From contig QFOL01000015.1 in the NCBI GenBank assembly GCA_003241215.1, positions 1 through 30,574 on the forward strand: a stretch of 30,574 nucleotides of DNA, written 5' to 3'. Made by a program: the position numbers and the translations under genes. The notes beneath the pieces are model-generated. The model searched no databases. It saw only the letters and a list, made by a program, of their open reading frames with translations, and had not been told where the DNA came from. Positions 14,565 to 21,799 of the stretch are shown piece after piece. The DNA is from Agrobacterium fabrum (GTDB taxonomy: Bacteria; Pseudomonadota; Alphaproteobacteria; Rhizobiales; Rhizobiaceae). Numbering within the stretch: position 1 is the stretch's first letter; every line of letters starts with the position of its first letter.

Positions 14565-15484
14565 TTTCTGGCAAGAAACGCCCTGCTGGCAGCCAGGTCG
14601 TCCAGAATGCTGCCGGTGTTGCGCGGGTCGCGTTCCTGTTCGATGGTGATGTAGCCGCCATAACCGAGCTCCGTCAGGAGCCTGCGGATGGCCGGATAAT
14701 CGATCGAGCCACGGCCGATCGGGCACATGACGCCCCTGGCGCAGGCGTCGAAGAAGCGGATGCGTTCTCCCATCACCTCATCAAAGACTGTGGTGTCGAT
14801 GTCCTTGAAATGGATATAGTCGACACGGTCCCAATATTTGCGAAGCGTCGCGACCGGGTCCATGCCGGAGTAAGCCATATGGCCGGTATCGAGGCACAGG
14901 CCCGCCAGATCGGCGGGGATGTCCCTGACGATGCGGTGCAATTCGTCGGCAAATTCGATGTAGCCGCCGGCGTGGGGGTGGATGGTGGCGCGCACGCCGT
15001 ATTTGTCACGGGCGAGCGTTGCGATGGCGCGGATGTTTTCCACCATGCCGTTCCAGGTGTTTCCATCGAGACGCGGCGCGCGGTCGGAGTGGCCGGCCGT
15101 GTAGTCGCGCTCGTCATGTCCCCAGTCCATCACCGTCAGATAGGGGGCGGAAAAACGCTGGCCGGCATGGGTTTGCGGTTTCGGCAGGCGGGTAATCAGC
15201 GCGCAGATTTCGTCGGTCTGGCGCAGCAGGTTGGCGCGGTTTTCCGGTGAGACCAGATCGTCGAAGATGGTGCCGGCGACGATCTTCAGGCCACGCCGAT
15301 CCAGCGTCCGCGAGACAAGCTCGAGATCAAGCGGCAGATAACCGTAGGGGCCGAGTTCCAGGCCGCCGAAACCGGCGGCCTTCGCCTCGTCCAGCACCTT
15401 TTCCCAATGGGGCAGATGGGGATTTTTGACGTCGTCGACGCCCCAGCAGCAGGGGGCTGTGGTGATGATGATCGGGTTGGTCAT
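14555..15484 (-). CDS. IolE/MocC-like sugar isomerase or inosose dehydratase family protein
   Basis: A 309-aa TIM-barrel protein of the AP_endonuc_2 (xylose isomerase-like) fold, closest by eye to inosose dehydratase IolE and rhizopine protein MocC. The N-terminus (APCCWGVDDVKNPHLPHWEKVL, then GFGGLELGPYGYLP) follows the IolE pattern. Metal-site residues are visible as the HPHAGGYIE Glu, the Asp of LDTGH, the His of YIHFKD and the final Glu of ITIEQE. The ATG at 15484 has GAGGAC upstream; six extra residues from an earlier start have no support. It is the last gene of the seven-gene catabolic operon. Whether it dehydrates an inosose or isomerises another keto-sugar cannot be read from the sequence. 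Confidence 0.85.
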   Translation of the reverse strand: MTNPIIITTAPCCWGVDDVKNPHLPHWEKVLDEAKAAGFGGLELGPYGYLPLDLELVSRTLDRRGLKIVAGTIFDDLVSPENRANLLRQTDEICALITRLPKPQTHAGQRFSAPYLTVMDWGHDERDYTAGHSDRAPRLDGNTWNGMVENIRAIATLARDKYGVRATIHPHAGGYIEFADELHRIVRDIPADLAGLCLDTGHMAYSGMDPVATLRKYWDRVDYIHFKDIDTTVFDEVMGERIRFFDACARGVMCPIGRGSIDYPAIRRLLTELGYGGYITIEQERDPRNTGSILDDLAASRAFLARNGF

Positions 15485-15508
15485 GGCGTCCTCGTGGCGC
15501 AATTGACG

Positions 15509-15531
15509 CCGGGCCGCTTTCTGCGGCCCGG
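15509..15531 (-). promoter_or_regulatory. intercistronic stem-loop
   Basis: CCGGGCCGC/GCGGCCCGG (15509-15517/15523-15531) is a perfect 9-bp stem with a TTTCT loop in the short gap between two isomerase-like genes. It lies just upstream of the ribosome-binding site for the gene starting at 15484, so it may tune that gene or stabilise the upstream message. Confidence 0.6.
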
Positions 15532-15539
15532 ATCATGTC

Positions 15540-16481
15540 TCAGCGGCTGATGGTGGCTTTAAGGGCGTCGATGGAGGACTGGATGCCTGCCTCCGTGGAC
15601 ATGGTGAAATCCTCCATCTCCAGGCTCACCCAGCCATTGTAACCGGCCATGCGCACCACGGAGAAAAATTCCTTCCACCATTGCAGATCATGGCCGGCTC
15701 CCACCGCCACATAGTTCCAGCTGCGGTTGGCGACGTCAGTCACCTCTTTCAGCTCCAAGAGGCCGTTGACATCCGCCAGCCCGCGTTCGATGCGGGTGTC
15801 CTTGCCGTGGCAATGGTGGATCGCGCTGCCGAGTGCGCGGGCGGACGCGATGGGATCGGCCCCCATCCACATCAGGTGCGAGGGATCGAGATTCATGCCG
15901 ACCGTCGGGCCGACCTCATTGCGCAGGCGGAACAGGGTTTCCGGGTTCCAGACGAGCATGGCCGAGAAATTCTCGAGCGCATATTTTTCGACGCCCGCTT
16001 CCCTGGCGAGCTTCACAAGCCCATGCCAGAGCGGGAAGGCGCGGTCTTCCCATTGGTAACGGTCACGTTCCGGCATCTCGTTCGGCCAGCTCTTGGTGTA
16101 GATGAGCCAGTTCGGGACCGTATCGCCGGGTGCCGCCTCCGGCAGGCCGGACATAGTGACGATCTTCGTCACGCCGATTTCGCCCGCCAGCCGGACGGTG
16201 TCCTCAATTTCCTTCAGGTGGCGCTTGCCCATATCGCCGGGATCGAGCGGATTGGCGGAGCAATTCAGCGCAGCGATTTCGAGGCCACGGGCCTCGATTT
16301 CCTTGAGCCTGGATTTGAGCAGACCCTTATCCGCCAACAGTTCGTCGGCCCGGAAATGCGGGCCGCTGGACCAGCCGCCGCCGGTCATCTCGATGCCCTC
16401 GACACCGAGCGCGACGCATTTGTCGAGCATCTCGGTGAAGGGCAGGCTTGCCATGACGTCAGTACAAATTGCGAGTTTCAT
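15540..16481 (-). CDS. sugar phosphate isomerase/epimerase family protein (TIM barrel)
   Basis: A 313-aa AP_endonuc_2-fold protein, probably cytosolic, acting on a keto-sugar or cyclitol intermediate. The four usual divalent-metal ligands can be placed: Glu in YALENFSAM, Asp in GMNLDPSH, His in HHCHGKD and Glu in WVSLEMED. It starts MKLAICTDVMASLPF, directly on the first barrel strand. It is flanked by a Gfo/Idh/MocA dehydrogenase upstream and an IolE-like gene downstream in the same operon, which suggests the two barrels act on successive intermediates after oxidation. The exact reaction is unknown. Confidence 0.88.
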   Translation of the reverse strand: MKLAICTDVMASLPFTEMLDKCVALGVEGIEMTGGGWSSGPHFRADELLADKGLLKSRLKEIEARGLEIAALNCSANPLDPGDMGKRHLKEIEDTVRLAGEIGVTKIVTMSGLPEAAPGDTVPNWLIYTKSWPNEMPERDRYQWEDRAFPLWHGLVKLAREAGVEKYALENFSAMLVWNPETLFRLRNEVGPTVGMNLDPSHLMWMGADPIASARALGSAIHHCHGKDTRIERGLADVNGLLELKEVTDVANRSWNYVAVGAGHDLQWWKEFFSVVRMAGYNGWVSLEMEDFTMSTEAGIQSSIDALKATISR

Positions 16482-16562
16482 CGTTCATCTTTCCGAGGAA
16501 GTATGGGGACGCGCTTGAAGAGGAGGAGGACGGGAGAGTTGTCCGGCGCGCCCCCAAGCTGG

Positions 16563-17735
16563 TTAAGCGAAATCGACCCAGGCGGCCCCGGCATCGGCTG
16601 AACGGACGCAGTTCTCCAGCCAGCGCACGCCTTCGGTGCCGGCCGTGATGCCGGGATAATGGTGGGTTTCAAGGAAAGCCCTGTCACCGCGATTGGCCGC
16701 GTCGATCGCCTGGGCGATCCAGAGATAGATATTCGACCAGCTGTCCCCGAGACCTTCGGTATGCAGCGCGCCCATGCGGTCGATGGCGAGGCTTTCCTGT
16801 TCCAGATAGGGCATGCCGTGGTGCAGGATACGGCCGGGTTCGCCCTGAACCTCGTAGATCAGCTGGTCGGGATGGGAATCGGACCATTCGAGCGACGCCT
16901 TGGAGCCGACGAAGCGGTAACGCTGCGATCCCATATTGCCGGCATTGACGGAGGAGACCCACAGGCGGCCGCGCGCGCCGTTGTCGTAATGCATCAGAAC
17001 GGTGGCGTGGTCCTCCAGCGGCGCGCGGGTGGGGATGAAGGCCTTGCGGTCGCAGAGCAGCCGTTCCACCTTCATATGCGGCAGCACGACTTCCGAGAGA
17101 TAATAAAGATGTGTGCCGATATCGCCCAGCACGAAGGTCGGGCCGGCGGTGCGGGGATTGGTGCGCCATTTGACGGCTTCGCCCGCGCCCACATCGTCAC
17201 CGGCGTTGAAGCCGTGGGTATATTGCAGGTCGACGATACGGATGTCGCCGAGCATCCCCTTTTTGACCATGGCCGCCATCTGGTGGACCAGCGGATGCCC
17301 GGTAAAGCCATAGGTGACGCCGACAATCAGGCCCTTCTGTTCGGCCAGCCGCGCCACCTCGTCGCATTCGGCCACGGTGAAGAATAGCGGCTTTTCGCAG
17401 ATGACATGCAGCCCGGCCTCAAGGCAGGCCTTGGTGATTTCGTAGTGGGTGAAATTGGGGGTGGCGATGGAAACCACGTCCACGCCGTCTTCGCGCGCCG
17501 TTTCGCCGGCAATCAGCGCCTTGTAATCCTGGTAGCAGCGTTCCGCCGCCACGCCGAGATTGACGCCGAAATCGCGACCCCTTTCGGCATCGAGATCAAA
17601 GGCGCCGGCGACGAGCTGGTAATTGCCGTCGCGCAGGGCGCCGGTGCGGTGCTTGTAACCTACCTGTCCCGTGCGTCCGCCGCCCACCATGGCCCAGCGC
17701 AGCGGGCGTGAAATCAGTCTTTCTCCGTTGATCAT
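16563..17735 (-). CDS. Gfo/Idh/MocA-family NAD(P)-dependent oxidoreductase
   Basis: A 390-aa dehydrogenase. The Rossmann N-terminus shows the dinucleotide loop VGGGRTGQVG (about residues 17-26), VSIATPNFTHYEI, and the family hallmark catalytic lysine in CEKPLFF (EKP at 113-115). The C-terminal alpha/beta domain contains GDIGTHLYYLSEVVLPH, where the Asp and His match the usual DxxxH active-site pair. Relatives oxidise sugars or inositols at a ring carbon to the keto form, often as the first catabolic step. In this operon it probably supplies the keto-sugar used by the TIM-barrel enzymes. The ATG at 17735 is directly before the Rossmann domain. Confidence 0.92.
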   Translation of the reverse strand: MINGERLISRPLRWAMVGGGRTGQVGYKHRTGALRDGNYQLVAGAFDLDAERGRDFGVNLGVAAERCYQDYKALIAGETAREDGVDVVSIATPNFTHYEITKACLEAGLHVICEKPLFFTVAECDEVARLAEQKGLIVGVTYGFTGHPLVHQMAAMVKKGMLGDIRIVDLQYTHGFNAGDDVGAGEAVKWRTNPRTAGPTFVLGDIGTHLYYLSEVVLPHMKVERLLCDRKAFIPTRAPLEDHATVLMHYDNGARGRLWVSSVNAGNMGSQRYRFVGSKASLEWSDSHPDQLIYEVQGEPGRILHHGMPYLEQESLAIDRMGALHTEGLGDSWSNIYLWIAQAIDAANRGDRAFLETHHYPGITAGTEGVRWLENCVRSADAGAAWVDFA

Positions 17736-17777
17736 GTCAGTCGTCTTTCCATTTGATGTTGCGAACGGCCGCGGCGG

Positions 17778-17794
17778 GAGGCGGGATCCGCCTC
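17778..17794 (-). promoter_or_regulatory. intercistronic stem-loop
   Basis: GAGGCGG-GAT-CCGCCTC is a perfect 7-bp stem with a 3-base loop, lying between the TIM-barrel gene (ending at 17818) and the dehydrogenase start (17735). There is no T tract. It is likely an mRNA stability element or partial terminator. Confidence 0.5.
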
Positions 17795-17817
17795 GGGTTC
17801 AGCGCCGGTTTGCCGCG

Positions 17818-18720
17818 TCATTTCTTGAAATAGAGGTCGATATAGTCCTGCATCCTGGTGCGCATGAACCGGCTCGATTCATCGGCCCTGTCCTCCCAGG
17901 CGAAGACGCAGGAGGTCATGATGCCGTCGAAGCCGATTTCGGAAAGCGTGCCGAAAAAGTCGTCCCACGGCACTTCGCCCTGGCCGATATTCAGGTGCTG
18001 GTGCACCCGCGCCTGCGTGCCCGGCGGATTGAGGATATAGCGAAGCCCGGAGCTGGCCTTGTGGTTGAAGGTATCCCCCACATGCACATGCGCCAGCACA
18101 TCCTTCGCTTCCCTGAGCATCGCCTTGGTGTCGTCGCCGAAATAGAAGGTATGCGGCGCGCAATAGAGGAACTTGACGTTCTTCGAATTGACCGTGCGGA
18201 TGATGTCCAGCGCCGGCTGCAGCGTCTCGCACCAGTCTTCCGGGTGCGGCTCGATATGCAGGTTGATGTTTTCGCGCTCGAAGATCGGCACCAGCTCCTC
18301 CATCGAGCGCCACCAGGCATCCTCGCAGGCCTCGATCATCGAGCCGGTATGGCAGCAGTAGCAGGAACCCTTGTCGGGATGCGGTCCGCGGCCGAATTCG
18401 GAGTTCATCGTGTCGACCTCCAGTTCGATGGCGATCTCGATGGCGCGTTTCCAGTGTTTTACCGCCGCCTGCCGTTCGGTCTCGTCATTGGAGGCCCAGC
18501 GATACATCGGCAGCAGCGAGGCGATGCCGACATCGGCGTCTTTCAGCGCCTTCTTGAAAGACCTGATCCGCTCGGGAAAGACGCGCGGCGCCTTGAACCA
18601 TTCGAGGAAATCGGCGCGGGGGCTGAGTTCGATCCAGTCGTAGCCGAGTTTCTTCACTTTGGCGGGCAGCTGATCGAGGCTGGTGAAACGGTGCATGTGG
18701 GGGTCGATGGCGATTTTCAT
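17818..18720 (-). CDS. TIM-barrel sugar isomerase-like protein with altered metal site
   Basis: A 300-aa AP_endonuc_2-fold protein, first of the enzymatic genes after the transporter. The barrel landmarks align with its operon siblings, but two acidic metal ligands are replaced. Glu157 in HIEPHPED is kept. The Asp of the usual DxxH becomes Cys187 (CAPH, His190 kept). His213 in HVHVGD is kept. The final Glu becomes Cys271 (GIMTSCVF against GWVSLEME in the sibling at 15540-16481). Additional cysteines sit in CYCC at 120-123. This suggests either a zinc-type site or a changed reaction. The alignment was made by eye. The start at 18720 opens directly on MKIAIDPHMH, and the gene lies 23 bases after the ATPase gene. 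Confidence 0.82.
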   Translation of the reverse strand: MKIAIDPHMHRFTSLDQLPAKVKKLGYDWIELSPRADFLEWFKAPRVFPERIRSFKKALKDADVGIASLLPMYRWASNDETERQAAVKHWKRAIEIAIELEVDTMNSEFGRGPHPDKGSCYCCHTGSMIEACEDAWWRSMEELVPIFERENINLHIEPHPEDWCETLQPALDIIRTVNSKNVKFLYCAPHTFYFGDDTKAMLREAKDVLAHVHVGDTFNHKASSGLRYILNPPGTQARVHQHLNIGQGEVPWDDFFGTLSEIGFDGIMTSCVFAWEDRADESSRFMRTRMQDYIDLYFKK

Positions 18721-18743
18721 CGGTCTTGATCCTTGTCTATGTC

Positions 18744-19565
18744 TTAATTCGATGGCGGCTGCGGCGGATGGCCGTCATGGCTGGCCATGTAATTTTCCAC
18801 CTCGGCGCCGAGATCGGCGAGCGCCTCACCGCCGGCCATCAGATCGGTGATTTCCTCGCGGGACTTCTCGCCCTTGCGGAAATTGGCGGCGACCGCGCCT
18901 CGGATGAGCACGGCGAAATGGTCGCCGACGGCAATGGCATGGGTGACCTGATGGGTGATGAAGATCACCGCAATGCCGCGCTTGCGCGCTTCCAGCACAA
19001 TGCGCAGAACGTGGGACGCCTGTTTCACGCCCAGCGCCGCCGTCGGTTCATCGAGGATCAGAACGCGTGCGCCAAAATGCACCGCGCGGGCGATGGCGAG
19101 CGATTGCCGCTCGCCGCCGGAGAGCCCGCCGATCAGGCGGTCGCCGTCATCGATGCGGGTGATGCCGAATTCCTGTACTGCCTTGACGGCGATTTCGTTG
19201 GCTTTTTTGCGGTCGTAGATCCGGAAGGGCCAGAAGCCTTTGGTTGGCTCCGCGCCGATGAAGAAAGAGCGGCCGATGCTCATCAGCGGAAAGGTTCCGC
19301 CGAACTGGTGCACGGTGGAAATGCCCATGCGCTGCGCATCGCGCGGTCCGTCGAAATTGACCGGCTTTCCATCCATCAGCACTTCGCCGGAACTCGGCTG
19401 GTAGACGCCGGCCAATGTCTTGATCAGCGTGGATTTGCCCGCGCCATTGTCTCCCAGCAGGCAGAGCACCTCGCCGGCGCGCACCTTCAGCGAGATATCG
19501 TGCAGAACATCGATCGGGCCGAAGGATTTGTTGACGTTTTTAAGTTCGAGAATGGGTGTCGACAT
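18744..19565 (-). CDS. sugar ABC transporter ATP-binding protein (single-domain, FrcA-like)
   Basis: The ATPase of the sugar/cyclitol importer (273 aa). It has one nucleotide-binding domain rather than the two fused copies of RbsA or XylG, as in rhizobial FrcA. Walker A is GDNGAGKS (38-45), the signature is LSGGERQS, Walker B is VLILDEPTAALG, and the switch histidine is in ITHQ. The Q-loop sits in STVHQFGGTFPLM. A Pro-rich C-terminal tail (GHPPQPPSN) is present. It starts 9 bases after the permease stop with GAGG before the ATG. Two copies should pair with two permease subunits. Confidence 0.92.
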   Translation of the reverse strand: MSTPILELKNVNKSFGPIDVLHDISLKVRAGEVLCLLGDNGAGKSTLIKTLAGVYQPSSGEVLMDGKPVNFDGPRDAQRMGISTVHQFGGTFPLMSIGRSFFIGAEPTKGFWPFRIYDRKKANEIAVKAVQEFGITRIDDGDRLIGGLSGGERQSLAIARAVHFGARVLILDEPTAALGVKQASHVLRIVLEARKRGIAVIFITHQVTHAIAVGDHFAVLIRGAVAANFRKGEKSREEITDLMAGGEALADLGAEVENYMASHDGHPPQPPSN

Positions 19566-19574
19566 CGTCTTGCC

Positions 19575-20579
19575 TCACTTCTTCTTCGGCGAATAGGTGA
19601 GCGCCATGACACGGAAGGTGTTGTTCATCAGCACCGCCAGGAGCAGCATGACGCCGATGATGAGGCTCGACCAGTTGCGGTCGAATGAGGTGAAATAAAT
19701 GCCCTGATTGACGATGGCGAAGGTGATGGTGCCGAGAAAAATACCGATCACCGAACCGAAGCCGCCGGTCAGCAGCACCCCGCCCACGACGACCGCGATG
19801 ATGGAGTTGAAGATGAAGGTCATGCCGGCCGAAACCTGGGCGACATTGAAGAGGATCGCCTGACAGACGCCGACGAAGGAGGCGCTGACGGAGGAAAGGA
19901 CGAAAAGTGTCACCGTCAGCTTGTCGGTGGGGATGCCGGCATTGCGGGCGCTCACCCGGTCGCCGCCCATGGCGAAAATCCAGTTTCCGAAGGGCGAGTA
20001 GTGGACATAGAAGATATAGATCGCCGTCAGCAGCAGCCACCAGACGATGCTGACCTGAAAACTGCCGCCGATGAATTGTCCGAACAGGAATTTTGCGATG
20101 GGGCCGGATTGGGCCGGGCTCAGCGCCACGCTGGTCGTGCCGGTCAGAAGCACGGAAAAGCCGAGGATCAGCCCTTGCACAGCGAACAGCGTGCCGAGCG
20201 TCACGATCAGCGACGGCACCACGGTGCGGATCACCAGAAAACCGTTGATCAGCCCGATAACCACGCCGAGGCCTAGCGCACCGACGATGCCGAGCCAGAT
20301 CGGCATGCCGTAATAACCGGTGATGATGGCGACCGTCAGCGCGCCGGCCGGGATCATCGCGCCGATGGAAATATCCAGTTCGCCGGAAATCATCAGCAGC
20401 CCGACGGGAATGGCGACGATGCCGAGATTGGCGGCGACATTCAGCCAGCTCGCAGCGCCTGCCGGTTTCAGGAATTCGATGCTGCCAAAGATGACGAAGA
20501 AGGCAAGGACGAAAACAAGGCCGAGAAAGGCGCCTGATTCCGGGCGGCGCAGCAGGTCGCCCAAAGAGAGATTTTTCAC
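19575..20579 (-). CDS. sugar ABC transporter permease (BPD_transp_2, FrcC/RbsC-like)
   Basis: Membrane subunit, 334 aa, with 8-10 hydrophobic segments and the family pattern GELDISIGAMIPAGAL near the N-terminal third plus GGVLLTGGFGSVIG in the last third. The start is placed at GTG 20579: GGAG (minus strand, 20591-20588) stands 8 nt before it and the next residues lead straight into the first hydrophobic helix. Longer readings run through the intercistronic hairpin and have no family similarity. It is second in the operon, after the binding protein. Confidence 0.9.
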   Translation of the reverse strand: MKNLSLGDLLRRPESGAFLGLVFVLAFFVIFGSIEFLKPAGAASWLNVAANLGIVAIPVGLLMISGELDISIGAMIPAGALTVAIITGYYGMPIWLGIVGALGLGVVIGLINGFLVIRTVVPSLIVTLGTLFAVQGLILGFSVLLTGTTSVALSPAQSGPIAKFLFGQFIGGSFQVSIVWWLLLTAIYIFYVHYSPFGNWIFAMGGDRVSARNAGIPTDKLTVTLFVLSSVSASFVGVCQAILFNVAQVSAGMTFIFNSIIAVVVGGVLLTGGFGSVIGIFLGTITFAIVNQGIYFTSFDRNWSSLIIGVMLLLAVLMNNTFRVMALTYSPKKK

Positions 20580-20638
20580 GTCGTTCACTCCAATATTGGC
20601 CCTAAGCGCCGGGGGGATATCCTTTCGCCCGTCAAACC

Positions 20639-20665
20639 CCGATCCCCGGTCTTGTCGAGGATCGG
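20639..20665 (-). promoter_or_regulatory. intercistronic stem-loop after the sugar binding-protein gene
   Basis: CCGATCC (20639-20645) can pair with GGATCGG (20659-20665) around a 13-nt loop, between the binding-protein stop and the permease start. It is weaker than the hairpins in the other two importers but in the same place, and may favour excess binding-protein mRNA. Confidence 0.4.
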
Positions 20666-20685
20666 AGGCGGGTACGGATAACCGC

Positions 20686-21651
20686 TCAGCGCGCTCCCTT
20701 GGCGACGCCGGCAAGCGTGGTCTGGATGTTGGATTTGTCGACGATATTCGGTCCCGTCAGCAGCGGTGCAGTCGGCAGATCGGTCCCGAAATCGATGGCC
20801 GAGGCCAGAAGCGTCACTGCCAGTAGCGCTTGCAGATAGGGCTGCTGATCGATTGCGAAACCCTGCGTCCCGTCCTTGATCCGGTCGAGGCCGGACTGGT
20901 TGAGGTCGAAAGTGCCAAGCAGGGCGGTTTCGGTCTTGCCGGCCTGCATGATGCCGATGGCGGCGGAATCCGCGTCACCCGCCGAAATGGTCAGGACGCC
21001 ATCGATCTTGCTGTCCTGAAGCAATGTCGCCTTGATCGCTTCGGCAACGGCGGTGGCGTCGCCGAAACTGGTGGCGGGAAGCGGCAGCTGCTTGCCGGCG
21101 CCGCCGGCCTTGGTGATGCCGTCGATGACGCCCTTGCAGCGCGCCTCCTGATTGGCGGCGCCCGGAACAGTGTTGACGCAGATGACGTTCTTTTTGCCCT
21201 GTTTTGCGAAATAGTCGCCGCCGGCGACGCCGGCAATATATTCATCCGAGCCGACATAATTGATCGCGCCGAGTTCTTTTGCTTTTTCATGCCCTCCGGC
21301 ATTCATGAGAATGACCTTGATGCCGGCATTGATCGCTTCCCGGATCGCCGGGTCCTCGCCTTCCGGAACCCAGTTCGGGATGACGAGGCCGTCAACCTTC
21401 TGGCTGATGGCGGTCTGGATCAGCTGCACCACATCGGGCGCGAAATTGTCATAGGTCTGCAGGCGGAGGTAGTTGACCTTGCCGCCATTCGCCTCGACCA
21501 CGAGGCGCGCATCATCGACACCCTTTTTGATGAGGTTCCAGAACGCATCGTCGTTCTTGCCGCCGACAACGGCGATGTTGGCTGCAAACGCGCCGGATGC
21601 CATCGCCAGCGAGGCAGCGCCCGCTATGAGAAATTTCCTGAAAAATGTCAT
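20686..21651 (-). CDS. sugar ABC transporter substrate-binding protein (RbsB/MocB-like)
   Basis: Periplasmic receptor of 321 aa, Peripla_BP_4 type. Residues 1-23 are a Sec signal peptide (FRKFLIAGAASLAMASGAFA). The mature chain begins with NIAVVGGKNDDAFWNLIKKGVDDA, the family's first strand and ligand loop, followed by AISQKVDGLVIPN, VILMNAGG, NYVGSDEY and DGVLTISAGDADSAAIG. These resemble binding proteins for ribose, inositol and rhizopine. The ATG at 21651 is chosen because GGGAGGAAACA precedes it and the signal peptide starts there. It is first in the operon, divergent from a LacI-type regulator. The ligand is unknown; a cyclitol or a 3-keto-sugar precursor would fit the enzymes downstream. 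Confidence 0.92.
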   Translation of the reverse strand: MTFFRKFLIAGAASLAMASGAFAANIAVVGGKNDDAFWNLIKKGVDDARLVVEANGGKVNYLRLQTYDNFAPDVVQLIQTAISQKVDGLVIPNWVPEGEDPAIREAINAGIKVILMNAGGHEKAKELGAINYVGSDEYIAGVAGGDYFAKQGKKNVICVNTVPGAANQEARCKGVIDGITKAGGAGKQLPLPATSFGDATAVAEAIKATLLQDSKIDGVLTISAGDADSAAIGIMQAGKTETALLGTFDLNQSGLDRIKDGTQGFAIDQQPYLQALLAVTLLASAIDFGTDLPTAPLLTGPNIVDKSNIQTTLAGVAKGAR

Positions 21652-21737
21652 TGTTTCCTCCCTGCCCATTCTCCCGACGGGCCCTGATGACGGAATAATT
21701 TATATCTTTCATTTTCGTAGTAATGGAATTTATATTT

Positions 21738-21778
21738 CATTTAATGTTGCATTTAATGTCATTTTATGTCATTCAAGG
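21738..21778. promoter_or_regulatory. array of near-palindromic CATTtAATG repeats in the divergent promoter
   Basis: Four iterations of a 9-bp near-palindrome lie head to tail: CATTTAATG (21738), CATTTAATG (21750), CATTTTATG (21760) and the degenerate CATTCAAGG (21770), spaced 12, 10 and 10 bases, about one helix turn. The stretch is far more AT-rich than its surroundings. It lies between the binding-protein gene (start 21651) and the LacI-type regulator gene (start 21800). The obvious candidate ligand is that regulator, bound cooperatively on one DNA face (inference). Confidence 0.6.
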
Positions 21779-21799
21779 ATGATACGATTGTGAGGCGTC

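Noticed and set aside
14555..18720. A C-glycoside deglycosylase (DgpBC/CarBC-like) system, because TIM-barrel isomerases sit with a Gfo/Idh/MocA dehydrogenase.
   Set aside because: Those enzymes need a small beta-subunit gene next to the barrel subunit, and none is present in this operon.
14555..21651. Assignment of the sugar operon to rhizopine (moc) catabolism.
   Set aside because: Only family-level similarity to MocA, MocB and MocC is visible. The regulator is LacI-type instead of the GntR-type MocR, and the number of TIM-barrel genes differs.
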